Source: Plasmodium coatneyi (lineage: Eukaryota; Apicomplexa; Aconoidasida; Haemosporida; Plasmodiidae). Taken from it: a stretch of DNA of 64,000 nucleotides. Both the position numbers and the translations under genes were made by a program. The notes under the pieces were generated by a model, which saw only the letters and a program-made list of their open reading frames with translations, had not been told where the DNA came from and did no database searches. Of the stretch, positions 56,163 through 64,000 are shown piece by piece. The stretch spans positions 744,001 through 808,000 of the forward strand of contig NC_033566.1 of the NCBI RefSeq assembly GCF_001680005.1, in the 5' to 3' direction. Every line of letters starts with the position of its first letter. Position 1 is the first letter of the stretch.

Positions 56163-56745
56163 GTGTTTAAACTGTAGTAAGAAGGAAGGTTGTTAGGGTG
56201 GTTGGTGGAAGGAACGTTGTTAGGTGTGTTGTTTGGTTGGTGATAGGGTGGTTTGTTAGTGTGGTAGGTGGTAGGTGGGTTGTTAGGTGGTTGGTGGTAG
56301 GTGGGTTGTTAGGTGGTTGGTGGTAGGTGGGTTGTTAGGTGGTTGGTGGTAGGTGGGTTGTTAGGTGGTTGGTGGAAGGATGGTTGTTAGGTGGGTGGTT
56401 GGTGGAAGGAACGTTGTTAGGTGGGTTGTTAGGTGGGTGGTTGGTGGAAGGAATGTTTAAGGGGAGAGAAAGGTCTAAGGAAGGAGGTCTAAGGAAGGAG
56501 GTCTAAGGAAGGAGGTCTAAGGAAGGAATGGAAGGCGTCTAAGGAAGGAAATGGGTCTAAGGAGGAAGAATGGGTCTAAGGAGGAAAGGAAAGGAGCGTC
56601 TAAGGAGAAGGAAGGAAAGGAGCATCTAAGAAGAAGGAAGGAAGAAGTGGGAAGGAAAAGGTGGGAAGAAAGGGGATCTAAGGAGGAAGGAAGGAAAGGA
56701 GGGTCTATGGAGGATGGAAGGAAAGGAAGTACCCTTCCTAAGGGG
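56163..56745. repeat. G/T-rich then G/A-rich minisatellites
   Basis: The first part (56163-56460) contains tandem copies of a 26-bp unit, ggtgggttgttaggtggttg followed by gtggta, the complement of the 42-kb repeat. The second part (about 56460-56745) is built from ggtctaaggaaggag and aaggaaggaaagga words, the complement of ccttccttagacc seen near 41.7 and 61.9 kb. The G runs could form two-layer quadruplexes on the plus strand. It lies upstream of, or within the first intron of, the third kir gene. Confidence 0.9.
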
Positions 56746-56886
56746 GAGGAAAAATGAAACAACAACGTCCCCATTCAAAATGAACATATATGAACGTTGT
56801 ACATGCGCACAATTATTTATGTCTAATACAGGAGGGAATTATAGGATTATATGAGAATACATATATTTTTCCCACTATATTTATAG

Positions 56887-58148
56887 TTGGAGAAATTATT
56901 ACCTTCCAAGCAGAAGTATGAGGAAATGAGTAAGGATGGTAATTCATGTGCGCAGAATTTTGAATCAAAAATAAGGGAAGCTCTGGAAGGAACGGGAAAG
57001 GGGGACAACAGAGCAAGGGATATTGAAAAGACACTGTGTTACATAGTAAAGAGAAAGGGAAGAAAGGACCCAGGGAGTGATGACTGCAAGTGCCTCTATT
57101 ATAGGATAGGGGATAAAGTATCGGACACGGGGAACTCTGAGTTATTTCCCAAAGTTATAGAACAGATTTACCAGAAAGTAGGGGAATGTGCAAGTGATTT
57201 CAACTGTATGAATATATACCGTAATATTGAGGAAAAGAATTTCAACCGAATGAAGAAGGTTTTTGACTACACCAAGAACTATGAAACTATACAAAGTCAA
57301 TTAAGTACTCATGACAAGTCTTGTGATAATGGAGTTGATGAGTACCTGGACGAAATTCTTGGAACTTACGAAGCTCTAGAAAAAGAATGTGCCCCTAATA
57401 AGAGAAATGGCAAAAAATATTGTGATGACTTCGAAAAAATCTGCAAAGAAGAAAAATATGACAAACTATTAAGGAAAGGGTGCGATATAACTGTTATACC
57501 TGAAGATGAAATTACGTTTGCACCTGAAACGGGCACCTTTACTAACAACAACACCATTCTTACCATCTCCTCCACAATTGCCAGCACCATAGGAATTGGC
57601 ACCTTCGTTACTTTCCTTTTATATAAAGTAAATAATAACTATTACACAATTACATAATTACCGTTACAATTTACCAAAATATAAGAACATAATATAACTA
57701 ATATATGTGTGTACACATACAACACACATATACCTATATATATACCTACATATACATACAAACATATATATGACGACATATATATATATATATGTTTTAT
57801 ATATAGATATACATTTTCACATCCCCCTTTTTTTTTTTTTAGTATAACCTTTTACCTCCTTGGTTTGGTAACCAATTTGTAAGAAGGAACAACAATAGGA
57901 GTAGAACCAACAGAAAAATAAGAACAATTGAACGCAACTTTGACCCATTAACAGACGACAGTTCCACGGAATATTCCACAACGCTGGGTTCAATATCAAA
58001 TCTCTCAACAACAGACAATTCTACCCTACATAATGAACCTCTCAGGGGAAGAGGAAGAACAAATAATAATAGAAGGAATACGCAACCACAACAGCAGAGA
58101 CAACGTCAGCGAGGAGAAAGAACCAATATATGTTATCATCGTATATAA
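56887..58148 (+). CDS. KIR protein (PIR family) with separate tail exon (first exon not certain)
   Basis: The ectodomain exon (56887-57627) follows a TTTATAG acceptor and begins LEKLLPSKQKYEEM, the usual LPS...Y start of PIR exon 2. It contains paired Cys, CKCLYYRIGDKV at the normal CxFFYYWLG position, VFDYTKNYETIQSQL, KKYCDDFEKICK and a TM segment (ISSTIASTIGIGTFVTFLLY). The donor AAA|GTAAAT is joined in phase 0 to the tail exon (57843-58148, after a T13 tract and AG). That exon encodes a 101-residue cytoplasmic tail rich in Arg, Asn, Ser/Thr and Gln, ending CYHRI. Without the intron the frame would stop seven residues later, so the splice is needed. The start exon is not resolved; MEND at 55634-55645 with donor GTAAGA is a candidate and would place the G-rich minisatellite inside intron 1. 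Confidence 0.87.
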
Positions 58149-58647
58149 TGTTTCCTTTTTTATTAAACTATAGTAATTTACAATTTATGAAATTTATATA
58201 TACAGTGTGTGCACATTGTGTGTGTATAGTGTTTGTACATTGTGTGTGTTAGTTACCAACATTAATTATGAATAACATGCAAATGTGTTCACTATTATGT
58301 TAATTTATGCAAATGAAGGAAACAAATATAAAAAATTTTAATTATTTTATAATGTATAATTTCAATTTTTCACATTAATGCATTTTTCATGAATTACACT
58401 TTTCACAAATTTACACTTTCCATGCTAAGCATGAAATGTGCTTAGCATAAATACTTAATATGAGAGTGCTTAGCATGAAAAGTGCCCTCCCTTTTAAAAT
58501 GGGGGGGAAATAGAATAAGTGGAACAAAACTATGCACACTCCCCCTCCTCCTAACTACCCCTCTAACTGTTCCGACCCTAACACACCTTCCTATGTTGGT
58601 ATTTGTATTGTTGTCTATTTAATGAACAATTTTTGTATTGTTTGTTG
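58149..58647. other. Convergent spacer with tandem/inverted gcttagcat words
   Basis: Between the ends of the third kir gene and the minus-strand two-TM gene. Near 58423-58471 the words catgctaagcatgaaatgtgcttagcataa and gtgcttagcatgaaaagtg form overlapping inverted and direct repeats that could fold as a hairpin. A gtgtgtgta cluster lies near 58203-58250. No gene is seen. Confidence 0.5.
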
Positions 58648-60203
58648 CTATTTAGTGCAGTTTTGTAGGTTGATGTTTTTTTCAATACAACGAATCCATG
58701 CTTTTGAACGATAGAACCAGATTAGTATGCCAAAATAAATGAACCCTAAGATTGCAGAAATGGTGAGGATGCCCACGAGTAGCATAATTTGACCTAAGTC
58801 ATACTGACTACCATTACCCATAATGAAAAAAATGCCAATTGGGTATACATAAGATACAACTAATGGATAAGCAACTGAAGTTGCTAATACGAGGGTTAGC
58901 AGCACTTTATATTTATTGTTCGCCTTATAATGTGTCAATTTTTTACAACACTCCTTTAATTTCGTTCCTATTCCTTTATTTTTTGTTATTCCATTCCTCC
59001 TCCCGCGTCGTGTCCCTCCTGACAGATTATTATTGTTGCTGCTGTTGGTGGATTTTAATTTTTTCATTCCTTCTCTTAATGTGACATCTTCAAGCGAACT
59101 TGAACTTAGACTAGAAACAAAATCATCCCCCTCTTCCGATGTTGGTACATCAGTTTGACGTGTTAATAATGTGCTAAAACTTCCATCTACGCTGTGAAAT
59201 TGCCTGTTCCTACTATTATTACTTCCTTTCTTTGATGATGTGCTTATGGCAGTCACCTAAAAAAAAGGGGGTAAGGAAAGGAAGGGTTGTTAGGGTGATG
59301 GCAGGTGGAAGGAAGGTTGTTAGGGTGATTGTAGGTGGGTTGTTAGGGTGGTGGTAGATGGGTTGTTATGTGGTTTGTGGTAGGTGGGTTGTGTTAGGGG
59401 TGGTTGGTAATAGGTGGGTTGTTAGGTGTTTGGTGGTAGGTGGGTTGTTAAGTGGTTGGTGGTAGGTGGGTTGTTAAGTGGTTGGTGGTAGGTGGGTTGT
59501 TAGGGTGGTGGTAGATGGGTTGTTATGTGGTTTGTGGTAGGTGGGTTGTGTTAGGGGTGGTTGGTAATAGGTGGGTTGTTAGGTGTTTGGTGGTAGGTCG
59601 GTTGTTAGGTGGTTGGTGGTAGGTGGGTTGTTAAGTGGTTGGTGGTAGGTGGGTTGTTAAGTGGTTGGTGGTAGGTGGGTTGTTAGGGTGGTGGTAGATG
59701 GGTTGTTATGTGGTTTGTGGTAGGTGGGTTGTGTTAGGGGTGGTTGGTAATAGGTGGGTTGTTAGGTGTTTGGTGGTAGGTCGGTTGTTAGGTGGTTGGT
59801 GGTAGGTGGGTTGTTAAGTGGTTGGTGGTAGGTGGGTTGTTAAGTGGTTGGTGGTAGGTGGGTTGTTAGGTAGTTGGTGGTAGGTGGGTTGTTAGGTAGT
59901 TGGTGGTAGGTGGGTTGTTAGGGGTAGAAAGGAAGGTTGTTAGCGATGTTGAAAGGAAGGTTATGTTAGGGGTGAAATTCCCCCTTCTATTCTTATTATA
60001 GAAGTGTAAAAAAAAAAATATTCATTCATAATCATAAGAGTGTGTATGCGTGTGTGTGTGTGTGTGTTACAAATACATATATATTTTTTTTTTTTTTACA
60101 TAGGTGTGTGTAAGAGTTGTTCTTATTTTCTTACGTGGCGTGGATATTGTGTCCAACAGGAAAGTATCAAGATGAATAGGAGGAATTTTGCGGAGAACAT
60201 CAT
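58648..60203 (-). CDS. Two-transmembrane secreted/exported-type protein, family member 2 (2 exons)
   Basis: Exon 1 (60203-60135) encodes MMFSAKFLLFILILSCWTQY and three more residues, with donor GTAAGA. Exon 2 (59256-58648) follows a T8 tract plus AG acceptor in phase 0; the total is 225 residues. The polar region holds Ser/Asn-rich low complexity (SSLSSSSLEDV, NSSNNNNLSGG) and a basic patch. TM helices lie at about 140-168 (VLLTLVLATSVAYPLVVSYV) and 179-204 (IMLLVGILTISAILGFIYFG), with a loop of about 10 residues. The signal exon and the start of exon 2 (VTAISTSSK) match the gene at 44521, while the remaining sequence has diverged strongly but keeps the 2TM layout. The 878-bp intron is filled by a G/T-rich minisatellite. 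Function is unknown; an infected-cell membrane role is inferred from the layout. Confidence 0.85.
59262..59935. repeat. G/T-rich minisatellite with higher-order structure, inside the two-TM gene intron
   Basis: The basic 26-bp unit (ggttggtggtaggtgggttg plus ttaagt or variants) is arranged in a larger period. The marker gttagggtggtggtagatgg recurs at 59342, 59499 and 59682, giving spacings of 157 and 183 bp, which differ by exactly one 26-bp unit. The same family, complemented, forms the 42-kb block. There are dense GG and GGG runs on the plus strand. Confidence 0.93.
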
Positions 60204-60983
60204 TTTGCTTCGTTTTTTTTTTAGAGTAAAAAATGTTTAGAAGGGCAATATATTTTTTTCTTCCTTTTATGTTTATTTCAGAATGATATAATTATTTATT
60301 CTTTTTTTTTTTTTTTCTCTTTAATGTGAAATGCGTATTATTTCGTTTGTGTACGCATTTGATTGAATGTTATTTCTTCCTTTATGGGTGTGTGATACAT
60401 ATATTTCTTTAATTAGAATTTATTATTACAACGTACAAAAATAATTATACATATGTAGAAAAAAAAATAATCACTATTTAAAAAAATTAAATTTATTACA
60501 CTTTATAATGGTCTAAAATTAAGTTCAAATGATCAACATTCTTCCCTCCCTTCCTCTCTATGAAAAATGATGTGGTATGCACTTCTCGACAACGCACTTT
60601 TCTGACGGTGTCATAGGAGCTAATTATATATTTGAACCCTTAGAATTATGTATATGTGCATATGCTTGCGCGCAGAAATTTTGCTCCTTTTATTGTTTTT
60701 TCTTTTGAGTGGAGAGGTGAACAAAAGGTGTTAAGAGAAGAGAAGTGAGTCCGCCCCCCTTCTTTTTTTTTGCATGTTGCAAGTGTTGGAAAGGAATAGG
60801 AGGGTGAAAATTTTTGTTTTTATAGGTGTACAATGTTGCGTTATATATGTGTATGTGTTTGCATGTATATGCGCTCAAAAAAAAAAAATTTTTTTCTGTA
60901 TTTTTTTTTTTTCTTGGTGTTCTTGTTTCGTTGTTCCTTTAGGTTTAGTATTCATATACAACAGTGGTGAATATAAATCAGTT

Positions 60984-61014
<31 letters not shown>

Positions 61015-61217
61015 TAGGGGGTCGGATTTTTCGCATGTTGCATGTTGTTAGAAAGGTATTAGAGTGGAAGGAATGGAATGTTTTTATTTTATTTTTTTTT
61101 TTTTTGCGTGTGTTGGAATGTGCTCGAACCGTGGTATTCCTCTTTTTTTTTTTTTTTTTTTCTTTTTCCTTCCTCATTCCTTAATAAAAAGATAGAGTGA
61201 GGTGGAAGAAGTGGAAC
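60204..61217. other. Homopolymer-rich spacer between two minus-strand genes
   Basis: A and T runs occur at 60303-60316, 60879-60888, 60901-60912, 60987-61013 (about 27 A) and 61145-61160. A gtgtgtgtgt run lies at 60050-60066, just inside the preceding intron. Overlapping hydrophobic frames on both strands result from the homopolymers and are not supported. Confidence 0.55.
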
Positions 61218-63967
61218 TTATCTGATATAAGGAACAGAATATTCTGAAGGATCCGTTGCTGTTGTTAAATCGGAATTCGAATTTGTTGTCGAATATTCTA
61301 TTGTTGAGGTGTCGTCATCATCAAATTCATTAAATTCTCTCCTACGGGATCTTCTCCTTCTTCCATTTCCAGAGTGGTTGTGTTTCCTCAAGAAGAAAGG
61401 TTTATACTTGTAAAAAAGGAGAGCAGCAATTGTCGGTAATCCTACTGCAGCTAATGCAGAAGGAACTGCAATAGTGACGTTACTGCTATCTTCTTCCCCT
61501 TCTTTCCTATGACTACCACCACCGTCACTACCACCCTTTCCTTCTCCACCAGAGACACCATCTGCTAAATCGGCATCGGAAAAAGAACCACTACTGCCGG
61601 CTTGATTTGGATTGGGATTTGGTTTGGGTTTTGGTGGTGGTGGTGGGTCGTCATTTCCACCTAAGGAGAAAAAAAAATACGAAAGTTAATTTCAATGTAA
61701 TCTATTTTTTTTTTTTTTTTTTTATAAACCTTTCGGGTGTACTCCTCCCCAAGGGGGAACATACTTCATTCACCCCTAGCAACCTTCCACCTACCAACAC
61801 CAACAAGCATCCTACCACGCTACCATATCTAACAACCTTCCTTCAACCAACCACCCCTAACAACCCACACAACAACATTCCTTCTAACAACCTTAGAACC
61901 CTCCTTCCTCCTTAAACTCCTTCCTTCCTCCTTAGACCCCCTTCCTTCCTTAGACCTCCTTCCTTAGACCCTTCCCTCTAACCCCTTCCTTAGACCCTTC
62001 CTCTCCCCTTAAACATTCCTTCCACCAACCACCTAACAAACTACCTTTCACCTATCACCACCCTAACAACCCACCTACCACCCACATAACACAATCTTCC
62101 TTCCACCAATCACCCAAACAACCTTTTTTCCACCCCTAACACAACCTCCCTTCCACCTTACCACTCTACCACTTAAGAACCCTTCCATCTGCCTACCACC
62201 CCTAACGCAACCTTCATTCTAACACTAACACAATATAGTACTTACCATCTACCACGGCGTCGCCAAGGTCGAAGTCATCTCCAGCAGAAGGTTTCTTTGC
62301 TGTTGTCTGGCATTGCAATTTAGGTTCCCCATTTTGGAAAGAGTTCTCATATTCCCTATTAAATTCATTACAAAATGTATCCCCCCCAGTTGTTTCACTA
62401 CAACTACTTTGTACACTCGAATATGCTCCCTTAAGTCCGTCTAAATATGTGCTACAATCTTCACTACATAAATATCTATTATCCCCCTGGTCCTTTGATA
62501 AAATATTATAATTATAGGAATAATCAAATATTTCTTTTCTTTTGTCAAATATGTTTTTGTCCATTTGAGGATATAATTTACTACAGCTATTCGTACATTT
62601 CGTGTTAGTCAGATTGCCATAAATTGAAGTCATGACTGTATTCAGTTCATGAGGTTCCTTGACTTCATTTTTTATTCTGTACCCTAACCAATAATAAAAG
62701 AAATGACAAGGCTCAAAGTAGGATGGGGTGCCATCCAACTTCTTCCCATTACATGCACGATAATGATTCCTCACAATTTCACCAGATAAGTTCTCGTCTT
62801 CCATATTGAAGCTCCTTAATCCTCCCTGCACTGCCGCCTTTACACTCTGGTTACATCCTCGCCCCCGAGTGGTCCATGTGGTACACGTGTTGCCTTCCTT
62901 AAATAAGGCATATACATTTTCTGAAGGTAATTTATCTGGATCTGCCTTCCCCTACAAAATGTGTAATTAAAGGAGAAAAATATATAGAATATATATATGT
63001 GGACACACTCTTATGTGTCCCACGCACATATACATATATAAATATATGCATATACACATATATGCATATACGTATATATGTATATATATATGTATTATAT
63101 AGATATATATATGTATATTATTAAAATATCCACTTTGAAAATGAACTAAGGGTCTGTGTTCCTACTATTTCTGCCATGGATATAGGTTTGAGCCCATGTT
63201 CCGATTCGCATTTTTCCTCGAACTCCTCGGGACTCCCCTTTGTACTAAATGTACTTCCATTCTCCGTACAGTACTGTTTATCCGAGCCCTGGTTCAAACA
63301 ATACGCATTCATACTATTATAGGCTTCAGCAGCTTCCCTCAGATAACCGGAGTAATCAGTATATTTTGACTGATCCTGCTGTATTAGTGCACATATACCA
63401 CTGAAGTCGTAGTAATAGTCAAACATTTGCTTCATATGCTTGAAATGCTGCTTCGCCGTGTCCGGGTACATATACTTACACTGTTCGTTAGGGACCCATG
63501 TGCTCAGTGTATTATATATTGTGTCCATGATATTCTTAAAATTAGTTGTGCCTTCTCTTGTGTTGCGTACTATTTCTCCTAACCAGTAGTAGAAGAAATA
63601 ACAGCGGTCCTTATGGTATGGGCTCCCTGTACTCATCTTTGACACATAGCACCATGCATCCACAATCTTCTCTACATAACTCCGAATACTCCGATGTTGT
63701 GTTAGTGCACCTTCCAACCTACTTTTCCCTACTGCACCGTCTAAGCTATAGAGATTACACCCATAGGACCTGTCATTGAACTCGTCATACCTCTGTTTGG
63801 ATGGTAAACTAATAGCACTATTACCCTACAAGTGTATAATTAGTGAAATACATATGCGAATATATGTCAGCACTCCCTATTATGTGATGCATCGATCATT
63901 ATATGTACACATATCACTATATATGCATTTTTTTAATAGAGGAAATGAAATATACTACACTTACCAT
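61218..63967 (-). CDS. Tandem-ectodomain KIR protein (PIR family), 4 exons
   Basis: Exon 1 is only the ATG (63967-63965) before a GTAAGT donor. Exon 2 (63825-63166) begins GNSAISLPSKQRYDEF and holds a full PIR ectodomain (CYFFYYWLG at 76-84). Its donor is ATA|GTAGGA. Exon 3 (62951-62246) begins KADPDKLPSENVY and holds a second ectodomain (CHFFYYWLG at 303-311), with a GATG|GTAAGT donor. Exon 4 (61660-61218, acceptor CCTTAG) encodes the linker PKPKPNPNPNQ, a Gly/Ser/Asp region, a TM at about 518-540 (TIAVPSALAAVGLPTIAALL) and a tail ending SEYSVPYIR. All junctions are in frame; the total is 603 residues, about 1.6 times the single-domain KIR. No alternative ATG exon is seen before exon 3, so one gene is favoured over two. 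KIR proteins act at the infected erythrocyte surface in this clade; immune roles are from family knowledge. Confidence 0.85.
61740..62225. repeat. C/A-rich minisatellite in the last intron of the tandem kir gene
   Basis: Words ccaccctaacaacccacctac and ccttccttagacc, on the plus strand as at 42 kb and hence G-rich on the gene's coding strand. It fills most of the 585-bp intron between the second ectodomain exon and the TM/tail exon. Confidence 0.85.
63010..63118. repeat. Alternating TA/TG microsatellite in kir intron 2
   Basis: Tracts of atatatgtatatat and catatacacatatatgcatata form alternating purine-pyrimidine DNA over about 110 bp, within the intron that separates the two ectodomain exons. 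Confidence 0.85.
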
Positions 63968-64000
63968 TGTTTTAGTTATATATCCTTCGTACCTAATAAA

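Noticed and set aside
60774..61184. 136-codon plus-strand frame
   Set aside because: Built on A and T homopolymers (polylysine and polyphenylalanine).
61218..63967. SICAvar gene
   Set aside because: Exons have the PIR/KIR pattern (LPS...Y start, FFYYWLG core, single TM and KIR tail), not the many Cys-rich exons expected for SICAvar.
61218..63967. Two separate kir genes instead of one
   Set aside because: No ATG followed by a donor is visible between 63165 and 62951, no TM/tail exon follows the first ectodomain, and the phases join in frame.

Overview
The window is nuclear DNA from a malaria parasite of the simian Plasmodium clade. P. knowlesi or P. coatneyi fit best; I cannot separate them without a search. 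The evidence is spliced genes with GT-AG introns and homopolymer A/T tracts, typical Plasmodium low-complexity inserts in housekeeping proteins, degenerate telomere repeats of the Plasmodium type (CCCTAAA/CCCTGAA) lying inside the sequence, and a cluster of KIR-type PIR genes.

Left part, 1-40 kb, conserved core. In order: the 5' part of a UBE2K/Ubc1-like ubiquitin-conjugating enzyme (minus, cut by the window edge); TIM23 (plus, 2 exons); a 929-residue protein that reads as an F-BAR domain followed by an interrupted PH domain (plus); a 1368-residue conserved-type protein of unknown function (minus); an RWDD2-like RWD protein (minus); SF3B5/SF3b10 (minus, 4 exons reconstructed here); an FCP1-like CTD phosphatase with a BRCT domain (plus); a 652-residue protein resembling a prolyl-4-hydroxylase fold without its iron ligands (plus, 2 exons); protein phosphatase 5 with TPRs (minus); and tRNA-Thr(CGU). 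Intergenic spaces are long, up to 6.8 kb between the divergent SF3B5 and FCP1 genes.

Transition, 40-44 kb. Just after the tRNA come duplicated T-tract modules, then about 1.2 kb of C/A/T-rich minisatellites, then about 1.4 kb of degenerate telomere repeats. Their C-rich strand reads left to right, so the tract looks like a left chromosome end that abuts the core on its telomeric side.

Right part, 44-64 kb, multigene array. It holds four kir loci: one pseudogene with two in-frame stops, one gene with the tail fused to the ectodomain exon, one with a separate tail exon, and one four-exon gene with two ectodomains in tandem. It also holds two paralogous two-transmembrane proteins that share a nearly identical signal exon, a PEXEL-bearing exported protein, and a small secreted/membrane protein with a Cys4-Arg5 juxtamembrane motif. 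Between and inside these genes lie many minisatellites. The G-rich/C-rich ones are the same family on both strands and occupy introns of the kir and two-TM genes. The core genes serve housekeeping roles (ubiquitin, mitochondrial import, splicing, transcription, signalling). The array probably encodes variant or exported proteins at the host-parasite interface.
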